64,000 bases of DNA from Paraburkholderia sp. DHOC27 (GTDB taxonomy: Bacteria > Pseudomonadota > Gammaproteobacteria > Burkholderiales > Burkholderiaceae), in NCBI RefSeq assembly GCF_003429005.1, contig NZ_QVQV01000010.1, positions 171,381-235,380 of the forward strand. The letters run 5' to 3'. A program made the translations under genes and the position numbers. Positions within the stretch are counted from its first letter, which is position 1, and each line of letters begins with the position of its first letter. Below, in pieces: positions 43,630 to 52,975 of this stretch. Below the pieces are notes generated by a model that saw nothing but the letters and a program-made list of their open reading frames with translations, had not been told where the DNA came from and searched no databases.

Positions 43630-44355
43630 GTGGCCACCATAATGCATCAACAACCAAATATTGAACCACCGGCCGGTATCGGCGAAATGCTGCCGTCGAC
43701 CGGCCGGTTGATCGCCGGGCTGTCAAATGAACTTGTCGTCGTCGAAGGCGGCGCACCCCTTTATCGCGCCGCGTACTCAGCGCTCGGGATTGTCCCGGAT
43801 CGCGTGACGCGCGCTTACCGTTTCGGGCCGCCGGGGGCACTGATCGCCCCGGACGGGGCAATGCCCTTCTGGTGGCTCTACTTGGCCTTCGACCCAGACA
43901 CGACGGTCTGGGAGGCGCGGTTCTGCCAGAACGATCTGACCCGGCCGGGCACGTTTTATATCGATCAAGGCGCCGAGCGAGACGGTCTGATCGCGACACT
44001 CCGCTTTCCCCGGCCCCTGCGGCTGTGGAATCTCAACAGCGATGCATCGAGCAAGCTGGGAATAGCCGACATGCTGTCGAGCCCGGACCACGAGTGGTGC
44101 CAGTGGTTCGGCGTCCGACTGCACGACGCGATTGGATTGTGCGCCAACGCTTCACGGCCCGACGGGATTGTGTATCCGTCGAGGCGGCACCGCGGGCGCG
44201 CAGCGATCATTCTCTCATCGGCAGCGCTCGAGTCGATGAGGGCGGAGGTGCGGCAGGAGCACATGCGGTTTGTCGACCATGACGCGTATGGTCGTCTCGC
44301 CGGCGACCCGTTGCTCGTTTTGCCGCCTCTTGCGAGCGATGTTCCGCCTCGGTAG
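43630..44355 (+). CDS. RES-domain toxin (NAD+ phosphorylase type)
   Basis: A 241-residue protein with GTG 43630 immediately after the upstream stop (ATG 43642 possible). RES residues: Arg in APLYRAAYS, a YRFGPPGALI turn, Glu in WWLYLAFDPDTTVWEARFC, and late Ser candidates in GIVYPSRRHRGRAAIILSS. RES toxins of the Xre-RES systems deplete NAD+. The protein is larger than the minimal RES domain (about 150 residues) and has an N-terminal extension. Third gene of a three-gene operon. Confidence 0.78.
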   Translation: MATIMHQQPNIEPPAGIGEMLPSTGRLIAGLSNELVVVEGGAPLYRAAYSALGIVPDRVTRAYRFGPPGALIAPDGAMPFWWLYLAFDPDTTVWEARFCQNDLTRPGTFYIDQGAERDGLIATLRFPRPLRLWNLNSDASSKLGIADMLSSPDHEWCQWFGVRLHDAIGLCANASRPDGIVYPSRRHRGRAAIILSSAALESMRAEVRQEHMRFVDHDAYGRLAGDPLLVLPPLASDVPPR

Positions 44356-44509
44356 CGCACGATGGCCACGCGCGGATGGCGTCCGACCGTGCTAAGCCTG
44401 GTGCGCACGTCGGTGCCAGCCCCGCCGTAGGCCGAGTGCACTCGATGGCCGCCCCGCCAGCTACGGTACAGGGCGAAGTGCTGCCGGGTGAGCCGGCGCT
44501 CAGCGGCCT

Positions 44510-45283
44510 TCATGCCGGATCTCCGGGCTGGCCTGTAATCGCCGGGCTGGCGGCTGGCGGCGTCATGGTCGCAAGCATGTGCTCCATGAACGGCGGCAGC
44601 ACGCGGCACAAGCCGATCCGCTCATTCATCTCGACGCGATACACCTCCAGTTTCGCAGGATCGAAATGACCACCGATATAGACCATGCCCACTTCTTCCA
44701 GCGCCACCCGGCTCGCTATCGTGACGGTGCCGCAATGGCTGAATGGGTTGTAGTGATCCTTGGAACGGTGCAGGCGAGCGACTGCGTCGCCGCTCACGCC
44801 GAGTGTTCGGGCATTCCATTCCAGTTGCCGGAGCGCAAGATGCCCCTGAGCGAGGCTGTCGCCGTTGTCCAGCCGCTCCCAGTAGTGCACCCTGACGGCG
44901 GCTTTGGTCTTCGTTTTCTCCCGGACAATCAGCGGGTTGTCGGTCGAACACAGAAAGGCCATCGCAATCCCCTCCACCACCTGCCGCATCAGGTTGCCCG
45001 CCGCTGGCAGCTTGCCACCGAGCAGCAGTTTCGTGGCCACCAGGATGTCGTCGAGCACCCCGAACACGAACGCCGCCGCGAGCGCCGTGCGTACGGAGCC
45101 CGTCCGGTTTGCCGCCTCATTGAGCGCAGGCATCAGACGGAAGCATGCCGCGAGGCTTTCGCACAGTTCGAGAAGCTCCTGAGCCAGGTGCTCGGCGAAC
45201 CGGTCCTTGACCCAGCGATCATCACTGAACAGTTCAAGCATGAGCGCGTCAGGCTTCGTCGGGTCGATTTTCGGCTGTGGCAT
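44510..45283 (-). CDS. hypothetical helical protein, about 257 residues
   Basis: The start is ATG 45283, or 45292 for three more residues. Mostly alpha-helical with a conserved-looking core (LPALNEAANRTGSVRTALAA-like helix, GKLPAAGNLMRQVVEGIAMA) and YNPFSHCGTVTIASRVALEE near residue 185. No signal peptide; one helix is hydrophobic. I do not recognise the family; the pattern of paired helices recalls HEPN-like helical proteins but no RX4-6H motif is clear. Confidence 0.65.
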   Translation of the reverse strand: MPQPKIDPTKPDALMLELFSDDRWVKDRFAEHLAQELLELCESLAACFRLMPALNEAANRTGSVRTALAAAFVFGVLDDILVATKLLLGGKLPAAGNLMRQVVEGIAMAFLCSTDNPLIVREKTKTKAAVRVHYWERLDNGDSLAQGHLALRQLEWNARTLGVSGDAVARLHRSKDHYNPFSHCGTVTIASRVALEEVGMVYIGGHFDPAKLEVYRVEMNERIGLCRVLPPFMEHMLATMTPPAASPAITGQPGDPA

Positions 45284-45637
45284 CAGCGTCACTCCGGGTG
45301 TAAAAGCGCCGAGTCAGGCTTGCCCGCAACCGTTGCCGGGCGGCGCTTCCCGCGCAGCCTAGCGGCATGCGCCGGAACTGGCGAGCAAAATCATTACTCT
45401 GGATAACCGGAGTAAACGGATGTGCTGGTTGGCCCCCGCGCTGCGAGCAGCAGAAATTGCGCAGGTTCCTTAGCAACACCGGCTGTTCTTTCCTATGTTG
45501 GTTCACGGAAGCGTATTTGCCCCGAGCGGCAAGCCATTCCGCACATGGCACCAGTTGCCCATGGACGACAGGTGGCGCTTCCACTCAAGCGGGGCTTCAA
45601 GCCTTGACCAACGATCCTGAGAGAGGAGTACCAGCCC

Positions 45638-46786
45638 GTGAACGTCACCCTTCGAGCATTTACGCGGTGCCAGCCGCCTGCCACCCCAGGCTTGCCCACA
45701 ATGGCGCCGCTGATGAGGCGCGTCCTTCAGGCGACAGCCCTGTGCCTCGCCGCCGTGTCGCTGCCAGTCGTCGCACAAGACGACACGTGCGTGGGACTCA
45801 TCGGTCTTTCCAGGGTCACCAGTCAAACGGTCGCGGATCGGAGCGACTTGGAATCGGCCGCCCGGCAATTCTGCAGCGACTACAGTCATCACAAGGGTGA
45901 CAGCTCGGGATTCAATTTCGGTGCGAGTTACGGACTGCTTTCCGCTTCCTTGGGGTCGTCGAGCACCTCGGTGGACGATGTGGCGAGCCACTACTGCGAT
46001 GCCAGTAACAACGAGTCGGCCAAATCCGACGCGTATCGCCAGTATGTGGAGTCGATCGCGCCCGGTGCCTATGACGCGTACAAGACATGCGCCGATTCCC
46101 AGAACGACATCGAATTCAAGGCGCAAGGCAGTACCACCACCGAAATGACTCTCTCGTACCTGTATCGGGCCAACCATACGGACGCAGGATGGGGGAGCCT
46201 AACCTACGCCACCTCGCACGATGTCAGCTGCCACTGGAATCAATCGAAGACGGCCGTTCAGAGAATCCCGAACGGAGGGGCCGGGCTGTTGTCCTGCCGC
46301 CGCCCCTCTCCGGGTGCAACCTCCTTCGTCACGGTGATCCGGACGGACGGCGCCGGTTCGCTGAATATCCCGTGGCCGGCATATGACGAAAACAACATCC
46401 CGATCGACAACCTCCGGCAAATCACGCAGTCCCTGCAGTCGCTCCAGGCCTCCGTTGCCTTCAACCAGTTACCCATCGGCACCATCCTGCCCTACTACAG
46501 CAAGGCGCTGGTTCCGGCCGGTTGGGTTCTTTGCGATGGTAGCCATCCGGACAAGTGCCCGGACCTGACAGGGCTCTTCCTGCGCGGGGTGCGGAAAGCG
46601 GATGACCTTTCCCCGCAGCCGGCCGGTAGCGACTCGGCCAGCGTTTACATTGGCGGAGCGGATAACAAACGTGGCGACGGGAATGGGTTTATGCATGGCA
46701 ACACCGACTTCAGCTGGACGGAAACCATCAAGACCGTGCCACGATACATGTCGGTGCTCTACATCATGAAAGTGGCCAACCTGTAG
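45638..46786 (+). CDS. exported protein with a phage tail-collar-like C-terminus
   Basis: The protein has 382 residues: GTG 45638 with a GAGAGGAG ribosome site. A signal peptide lies near residues 25-46 (LMRRVLQATALCLAAVSLPV, then VAQ). The mature N-terminal part is Ser/Thr/Asp-rich with paired Cys (CSDYSH, ASHYCDAS, YKTCADS) that could form disulfides. The C-terminal 110 residues read IGTILPYYSKALVPAGWVLC, DGSHPDKCPDLTGLFLRGVR and a VPRYMSVLYIMKV end, which is the tail-collar / short-tail-fibre pattern. An exported protein with such a collar could bind surfaces or sugars. It is on its own between hypotheticals. Confidence 0.78.
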   Translation: MNVTLRAFTRCQPPATPGLPTMAPLMRRVLQATALCLAAVSLPVVAQDDTCVGLIGLSRVTSQTVADRSDLESAARQFCSDYSHHKGDSSGFNFGASYGLLSASLGSSSTSVDDVASHYCDASNNESAKSDAYRQYVESIAPGAYDAYKTCADSQNDIEFKAQGSTTTEMTLSYLYRANHTDAGWGSLTYATSHDVSCHWNQSKTAVQRIPNGGAGLLSCRRPSPGATSFVTVIRTDGAGSLNIPWPAYDENNIPIDNLRQITQSLQSLQASVAFNQLPIGTILPYYSKALVPAGWVLCDGSHPDKCPDLTGLFLRGVRKADDLSPQPAGSDSASVYIGGADNKRGDGNGFMHGNTDFSWTETIKTVPRYMSVLYIMKVANL

Positions 46787-46866
46787 ACTTCCCAGTCCGG
46801 GAAACGCTCATGGGAGCCCCCGCACCGGTGCGCGTCGGGCACTGTCCTATCCCTCTGAACGTGACA

Positions 46867-46890
46867 GCCCGCGCGGGGCAGTGCGCGGGC
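46867..46890 (+). terminator. GC-rich hairpin after the collar protein
   Basis: GCCCGCGC (46867-46874) pairs with GCGCGGGC (46883-46890), 80 bases after the stop. No T run follows, so termination is only possible, not shown. Confidence 0.4.
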
Positions 46891-47660
46891 CGTCAGCATT
46901 CTGACCCACGGCACCGCTGACGCCCTGCGCGACGTTCCCGTTTCGAGAGCATCAGGAGATCGCGCGGGATGTGAGTTTGCAGAAGACTGCTCCCGGCCCT
47001 GACTGACTCCGGTTGAGCGCGGGCAAAGTTGCAGACCAGCGTCAACCGTCCCCCGCAGGAATCGGTTCTGCAGAATCCCGGGCGTGCTCGTGTTCGAGCC
47101 TGGCCACCTTTCCTTGCCAGTGCCGTGGGCGGGAACAGCGTGCCGCATACATTCGTATGCTCTCGCCTTCCAGGCCACAAGACGATGCTGCCAGACTCAA
47201 TTCGCCTACGAGAAGCGGAACTAGTGGATGACTGTGGTGGTTATCAAAGCGCAGAGCGCGCATCAGATGATCGTGCGAGGCGCGGAACCTCTATCCACAA
47301 GGGAGAATCGAGCGTGAGAAAGGTGGTTAGCGTAGTGACGCTCGACCAGATTCGAGATTTGATTGTTCGCCCGGATTGTTGGAGCTTGTCAACGCGCATT
47401 TTTCTCGCACAGCAACTTGCGACTGCAGATCTCGTGATAGCCATGTCGACTCGATGGCATTCAAGATCAGGCAAGAATTGAGGGAAATTAGTACATCCGC
47501 TCTGACGACAAAAATGAAGCTTGTGAGGCAGCTTAAGTCGCGAAGTCTTCCGACCAGACACTGCAATCGACCGTGAAGGAGCTCTACCAACAGCGTATTG
47601 ATTGCAAAAGTCCCGCGTATGCAACATCCTCGCGGCTCTCTGTGCGATTCCAATCTCCGT
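46891..47660. other. 770-base stretch with at most one tiny gene
   Basis: The only candidate is a 55-residue frame from GTG 47314 to 47481 (MRKVVSVVTLDQIRDLIVRP...) with a GGGAG site upstream at 47301-47305. It has no recognised family. The rest shows no gene. Confidence 0.35.
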
Positions 47661-48683
47661 CTATCGCCAGCCAAGCCCCGGCGCGACATGAGTCAAAATC
47701 GATTCGATCACATGCGCACAATACTCCACGCCCAATTGATTCGGCACCGCCAGAAGTAAAGTATCAGCCTCGGCGATTGCTTCGTCCGCGGCAAGTTGCG
47801 CCACTAACACATCGGGCTCAGCCGCGTAATTGCGCCCGAAGATGGTCCGGATACTATCTTCGAGCATGCCGACTGTATCCGCGCTCTGCCTGTCACGCCC
47901 GAAGTACAACCGGTCGCGGTCGTTCACCAACGCGAAAATACTCCGGCTCACCGACACTCGCGGTTCCCGCGTGTGCCCGGCCTCTTTCCATGCCTGCCGA
48001 TACGCCCGAATCTGCTCCGCCTGCTGGACGTGAAGCGGACGCCCGGACTCATCGTTCTTGAGGGTTGAACACTGAAGATTCATTCCCATCCCCGCCGCCC
48101 AGATCGCAGTCGCATCGGAGCCTGAACCCCACCAGATCCGGTCGCGAAGGCCTTCGGAGTGAGGTTCGACGCGAAGCAGCCCGGGTGGGTTCGGAAACAT
48201 CGGGCGTGGATTCGGTTGTGCGAAGCCCTCACCGCGAAGCACCTCGTAAAACACTTCGGTATGGCGTCGTGCCAGATCAACGTGACTCTCGCCTTCGCCC
48301 GGTGCATAACCAAAATAACGCCAGCCATCAATAACCTGTTCCCCGGAGCCTCGACTGATGCCAAGCTGCAACCGTCCACCCGCGATCAAATCTGCTGCAC
48401 CGGCATCCTCCGCCATGTATAGCGGGTTTTCATATCGCATATCGATGACGCCAGTTCCTATTTCGATCCTGCGGGTTTTAGCGCCGACAGCAGCAAGAAG
48501 CGGGAACGGCGATGCGAGTTGTCGCGCAAAATGATGAACGCGAAAAAATGCACCATCGGCACCGAGCTCCTCTGCAGCAACTGCGAGTTCGATCGATTGC
48601 AGAAGGACGTCAGATGCCGATCGGCTCTCCGAATATGGGGAAGTAGCCCAATGGCCGAATGATAGAAAACCGATTTTCTTCAC
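47661..48683 (-). CDS. LLM-class flavin-dependent monooxygenase
   Basis: A 340-residue luciferase-like TIM-barrel protein: KIGFLSFGHW start, AAEELGADGAFFRVHHFARQ, RIEIGTGVIDMRYENPLYMA, and GRLQLGISRGSGEQVIDGW flavin/phosphate-binding loop, with WWGSGSDATAIWAAGMGMN later. Such enzymes use FMNH2 and oxygen; the substrate cannot be assigned. It lies next to the left end of the IS21 element, whose insertion is about 75 bases upstream of its start and may have displaced its promoter. Confidence 0.9.
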   Translation of the reverse strand: MKKIGFLSFGHWATSPYSESRSASDVLLQSIELAVAAEELGADGAFFRVHHFARQLASPFPLLAAVGAKTRRIEIGTGVIDMRYENPLYMAEDAGAADLIAGGRLQLGISRGSGEQVIDGWRYFGYAPGEGESHVDLARRHTEVFYEVLRGEGFAQPNPRPMFPNPPGLLRVEPHSEGLRDRIWWGSGSDATAIWAAGMGMNLQCSTLKNDESGRPLHVQQAEQIRAYRQAWKEAGHTREPRVSVSRSIFALVNDRDRLYFGRDRQSADTVGMLEDSIRTIFGRNYAAEPDVLVAQLAADEAIAEADTLLLAVPNQLGVEYCAHVIESILTHVAPGLGWR

Positions 48684-48862
48684 TTAATACACCTCATGTG
48701 CAGGTATAGATGCGAGTTCCCGACACGGCCATTCGCGCGAGTTAGGGGCTCCAACGCTGTTGATGTCCACGCAGAATTGACCCACCTGAGCCAGTAATTT
48801 TCATCGAATTTTGACCCACGTGATTGAATGCCCTGCTCAATCTTTGAGCGGGGGCTACAGGG

Positions 48863-50377
48863 GTGATCACGGTGGGCATATTGGCCAAGATCAGGCGGAT
48901 GTATTTCCGCGAGAAGGTCCCGCTGCGCGAGATTGCGCGGCGCACGGGCCTATCCCGAAACACGGTACGCACGTGGCTGCGGCAGGCTGACGCCACGGAG
49001 CCAAAGTATCCGAAGCGCACCAGTCCCAGTGTCATCGACGACTGGGCCGCGCAGCTTACCGGCTGGCTCCGGGCGGACAGTCACCGGCCGAAACGCGACC
49101 GGCGCACGGCACGGTTCATGTTCGAGGCGATTCGCTAACAGGGCTACGCCGGCGGCTACGGCCGTGTTAGCGCGTTCGTGAGGCGCTGGCACGAGGAACA
49201 GGCCGACGCACCGCGCAAGAAGGCCTACGTGCCGCTCGCCTTCGAGCCCGGCGAGGCATTCCAGTTCGACTGGAGCTGCGAGTACGCCTTCATCGGTGGC
49301 CTGCGCCGCCGTCTGGAAGTCGCCCACGTCAAACTGAACGCCAGTCGCGCCTTCTGGGTGATCGCGTATCCCACGCAAAGTCACGAGATGCTGTTCGATG
49401 CGCACGCTCGCGCATTTGCCGCGTTCGGCGGTGTGCCGCGTCGTGGCATTTACGACAACATGAAGTCCGCTGTGGACAAGGTTGGGCGTGGCAAGGAGCG
49501 CTCGGTCAACGCGCGTTTCGAGGCGATGTGCGGCCACTATCTGTTCGAACCGGAGTTCTGCAACCGGGCTGCCGGCTGGGAGAAAGGCATCGTCGAGAAG
49601 AACGTTCAGGACCGGCGGCGGCAGATCTGGCACGAAGCGGCACTACGGCGCTGGGAGACGCTGGAGGTCCTGAACGAATGGGTTGCAGGGCAGTGCCGCC
49701 AGGCCTGGCAGATGCGTCATCCACAGTGGCCGGAACTGACGGTCGAGGACGTGCTACAGGACGAGCGCACGAAGCTGATGCCCAATCCGCGTCCGTTTGA
49801 TGGCTACGTCGAGCAGACCCTGCGCGTGTCATCCACCAGCCTCATCCACTTCCAGCGCAACCGCTACAGCGTGCCCACCGAGTACACGAACCAGCTCGTG
49901 AGCGTGTGCTGCTATCCCGCGTTTCTCAGCGTCGTCGCCGACGCCCATGAGATTGCCCGTCACGAACGCAGCTTCGAGCGGCACATGACCTATTACGACT
50001 GGCGCCATTACATCACGCTGGTCGAGCGCAAACCGGGTGCACTGCGCAACGGGGCTCCGTTCGCGACGATGCCACAGCCGCTGCAGACGCTCCAGCGCCA
50101 TCTCCTCAAACACCCCGGCGGGGACCGCGTCATGACGCAGGTGCTGGCCGCCGTGCCGGAGCACGGGCTTGATGCCGTACTGCTTGCCGTGCAGGCCGCG
50201 CTGGATTCGGGCCGTCCAAGTGTTGATCACGTGCTCAACGTCCTGAGCCGGCTCAAGGGGCCAGTCGCAAACCACAACGTTGCCGCAACGAAGCTTCAGC
50301 TCGTTGAGGAGCCTGCCGCTGATGTGGATCGCTACGATAGCCTGCGCACCAACCCACCGGAGGATCGCCATGTCTAA
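48863..50377 (+). pseudogene. istA: IstA transposase interrupted by an in-frame TAA
   Basis: GTG 48863 begins MITVGILAKIRRMYFREKVP with an N-terminal HTH (LREIARRTGLSRNTVRTWLR). After FMFEAIR comes TAA at 49136-49138; the same frame continues QGYAGGYGRVSAFVRRWHEE and runs to 50377. The catalytic part is present: FQFDWSCEYAFIGG, YDNMKSAVDK and the EKGIVEKNVQDRR region of the DDE domain, then the C-terminal SH3-like piece. A single substitution would restore about 500 residues. As read, the transposase is split after residue 91. Confidence 0.88.
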
Positions 50378-51167
50378 CGACGTCATCGCCCAACTCAAGG
50401 GGCTCAAGCTGCACGGCATGGCCAGCAGCTGGCCTGAACTTCTGGCTCAGTCTCGCCACACCGAGTTCGAACCGGAGCGCTTCATGAAACAGCTTCTGCA
50501 GGCGGAAACGGCTGAGCGGCAGGTGCGCTCGATCGCTTACCAGATGACTGCCGCACGATTCCCGGCCCACCGCGACCTGAAGGGCTTCGACTTCTCGGCA
50601 GCACGCGTCGATGAAGCGCTGATCCGTGAGCTGAACGAACTGGCGTTTCTCGCGAGCGCACACAACGTGGTGTTCATCGGTGGACCCGGCACAGGCAAGA
50701 CACATCTGGCCACGGCGATTGGAATTGAAGCGGTGCAACGGCAGGGGAAGCGTGTGCGGTACTTCTCAACGGTCGAACTGACCAACGCGCTGGAACTCGA
50801 GAAGACAGCGGGCAAACAAGGCCAGATTGCACACAAGCTGATGTACGTTGATCTGGTGATTCTCGATGAACTGGGCTACCTGCCATTCAGCCAGACTGGC
50901 GGGGCGCTCCTGTTCCATCTGCTCTCGAAGCTGTACGAGCACACGAGCGTGGCAATCACCACGAACCTGAGCTTCGGAGAATGGGCCAATGTGTTTGGAG
51001 ATGCAAAGATGACAACGGCGCTTCTGGACCGCGTAACCCATCACTGCCACATCGTCGAAACGGGCAACGAATCGTGGCGCTTCAGGACCAGTTCTGCCAA
51101 AGCAAAGGCAACGAGAAAGAGAGCTTCAAAGACAACCGACGGCGAAGAGTTATCCACATCGGAATAG
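50370..51167 (+). CDS. istB: IstB, ATPase helper of IS21 transposition
   Basis: A 265-residue AAA+ protein with ATG 50370 overlapping the istA end by 8 bases and a GGAGG site. Walker A GGPGTGKTHLA near 104-114, Walker B LVILDELGYLP, and sensor-type AITTNLSFGEW. IstB recruits target DNA for IstA. It appears intact and could act in trans for another IS21 copy. Confidence 0.93.
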   Translation: MSNDVIAQLKGLKLHGMASSWPELLAQSRHTEFEPERFMKQLLQAETAERQVRSIAYQMTAARFPAHRDLKGFDFSAARVDEALIRELNELAFLASAHNVVFIGGPGTGKTHLATAIGIEAVQRQGKRVRYFSTVELTNALELEKTAGKQGQIAHKLMYVDLVILDELGYLPFSQTGGALLFHLLSKLYEHTSVAITTNLSFGEWANVFGDAKMTTALLDRVTHHCHIVETGNESWRFRTSSAKAKATRKRASKTTDGEELSTSE

Positions 51168-51316
51168 ATGCACTACGCTGTCTAGGGGTGGGTCAAATTT
51201 AGATGAAAACAGTGGGTCAGTATTCGGTGGAAATCAACAACTAGAGTATTCCGGTGGCTTTGGGGTTTGATGAGAGAAGATATTGCAATCAAACAACTTG
51301 TCATCGGGAGATGGCG

Positions 51317-52087
51317 ATGTCGAACTCGGAAAATCCGGAAAAAGCTGAAAAGCATTGGAGCCATCATCCTCTCCTAGGCATCCTTGTTGGCTTCATATTG
51401 ACTGGTATTTTCGGTGCCATCATCGCTGCAGGCATAACGTATTACTCCAATGAACTAGCCGCAGATCGCGAACATTTGACCGCCCGGATCGCAACACGTC
51501 TATCCGGTATTCTGGCCGCTAGCCATAGTCTGTACCTGTACGTGGGATACGCGAGCCGACTTTATGAAGAGTCGGTAGACGGTGTGCCCAGAGAGGTGCT
51601 GATGCAAACTGAAAAACTGTATGTAGAGGCGCTGGCCGAAGCCACAGCTGCGATTCCATCTACCGTCTACGTCACGTCATATGACGACGGAAAGGATCGC
51701 TCGGCTAATCCAATTCGCAATGCATACGAAGATGAAATCAACAAGGTTGTCTATGATGGCGTCGGACCGTTACTCCAATCAGTTGATCACTGTGTTATGA
51801 GTGCATACCTCACGCGGTTGGCACATCCCTCGGTAGCGATAGAGGAGAAGTGTCCGGCTTTTTCAGACCAGCAATACGGAGACACCCCGCGAGCAATGAA
51901 GGACCGCATTGATCTCTACCAAAATTGTGTCGATGCATTCACAGAGATTTTGTTGGCGATCGGTGCAGATCCAGAAGAGCGCGCTTGGGGGGATAACTCC
52001 GCCCTGAAACGACTCGCGGCCGACATCCATTCTGACGCGGGTGAATGTCAGCCGCTGAAATTGCCTGCTCCGCAGAAGCAAAAGTAA
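51317..52087 (+). CDS. membrane-anchored hypothetical protein
   Basis: A 256-residue protein starting at ATG 51317, 6 bases after a GGGAG site. One membrane helix (HPLLGILVGFILTGIFGAII) is followed by a soluble helical domain (ELAADREHLTARIATRLSGI, MQTEKLYVEALAEATAAIPS), probably periplasmic, with three Cys (DHCVMS, EEKCPAF, LYQNCVD). No family recognised. It starts 78 bases after the IS21 right end and may be read from an IS promoter. Confidence 0.65.
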   Translation: MSNSENPEKAEKHWSHHPLLGILVGFILTGIFGAIIAAGITYYSNELAADREHLTARIATRLSGILAASHSLYLYVGYASRLYEESVDGVPREVLMQTEKLYVEALAEATAAIPSTVYVTSYDDGKDRSANPIRNAYEDEINKVVYDGVGPLLQSVDHCVMSAYLTRLAHPSVAIEEKCPAFSDQQYGDTPRAMKDRIDLYQNCVDAFTEILLAIGADPEERAWGDNSALKRLAADIHSDAGECQPLKLPAPQKQK

Positions 52088-52096
52088 TCTACGCTT

Positions 52097-52638
52097 TCAA
52101 CCCGCTTCGCGAAGGTCGCCTCCGGTGCGAGACCATCCGCGCAAGGGCAGACGGTTCGCGTCGCTTGCGACGCCCCCAACCCAGTGGCTCAAGTGCATGC
52201 TCATGAACATGCTGGCGAGGCCGCCCAGCATTACCGTGATCCACAAACTTTTGCGCACGGCCAGCAGATAAGCGGGATCAAGGTTCTTGCGCGGGTAGCG
52301 GGTGAGCATGATCGCCAGGACTGCGCAGGCGCCGACGAGTGCACCAGCGCCATCCAGCCGAGCGACAGCAAGTACGTGGGGAGAGAGAGCTGGAACTTTA
52401 ACGGTTTGTCGTATGCATTGATGCCGTTAAAAGTCCGCGGGTCCACCTAGGAGAGCAGGCATGTGGGTACCGTTGCGCTCAGCAGGCCCACTCCAGCCCA
52501 GAAGAGCAGAGGGCTGTCACGCCTGAACTTTACAGAGATATAAACGCAACTAACGGTCAACGCGCTCGTTGTCACCCACTCGCCGCTACGCGGCGGCAAT
52601 CCTGCTTCCAGTGGAAGGGCGGCGGCTAACATGAGCAC
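52097..52638 (-). pseudogene. decayed multi-span membrane protein
   Basis: Pieces in two frames fit one membrane protein. From 52638: MLMLAAALPL to LLFWAGVGLLSATVPTCLLS, then an in-frame TAG at 52449-52447, then VDPRTFNGINAYDKPLKFQL and YLLSLGWMALV. After a frame change come AYLLAVRKSLWITVMLGGLA, MFMSMHLSHWVGG and GGDLREAG, ending in a stop. The KPLKFQLSL and MHLSHWVGG phrases are typical of a proteobacterial inner-membrane family of unknown function, in which the text would continue past GWSRTGGDLR. At least one nonsense, one frameshift and a lost C-terminus. Confidence 0.6.
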
Positions 52639-52859
52639 GGGATAGCGGTCCGCGTTCGACAGTGCGACTACGCGCCGATTGTCTCCGTTGCGAGCGCCCT
52701 GCGGTCGATGCGGGTACGGTCATGCATCCGTCGCAAGACCGTCGGAATTATTTCGCAGTGTGCTCAGGAGTCTCGGAATCCGGTGCCAGCAGGAGTTGTT
52801 GGTCCCTTCGCGCCTGCTTCACGAATGGGTCCGTCACTTCGTAGCGGCCATGGTCCTTG

Positions 52860-52975
52860 CGCACAGCCAACTGCGCTTTGGCGGAAAATCGGCGCTCGAT
52901 ATGGCCATTACCGAGCATGGTACGCGGCTTGTCGAGGAAGCCTTGGTCCAGATAGACGAAGGGTATTTCGCCTGA
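52860..52975 (+). pseudogene. C-terminal remnant of an Xre/MbcA-type antitoxin
   Basis: The frame ends FGGKSALDMAITEHGTRLVE, then EALVQIDEGYFA and a TGA at 52973-52975, which is the usual end of the antitoxin partner of RES toxins. The upstream part of the frame (from about 52679) does not read like the HTH head of the family, so the 5' half seems lost or scrambled. Its stop overlaps the next ATG (TGATG). Confidence 0.6.

Larger units (their letters stand above)
48758..51239 (+). mobile_element. IS21-family insertion sequence
   Basis: The element is about 2.48 kb and bounded by imperfect inverted ends: left TGTTGATGTCCACGCAGAAT followed by TGACCCA, right reverse complement TGTTGATTTCCACCGAATAC followed by TGACCCA. 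A second inner pair (TTTTCATC..TTTGACCCA) sits at about 48798-48818 and 51189-51209, as usual for IS21 multiple terminal repeats. It carries istA and istB in the standard order with overlapping ends. I see no matching target duplication in the flanks. istA contains a stop codon, so the copy is probably immobile without help. Confidence 0.88.
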
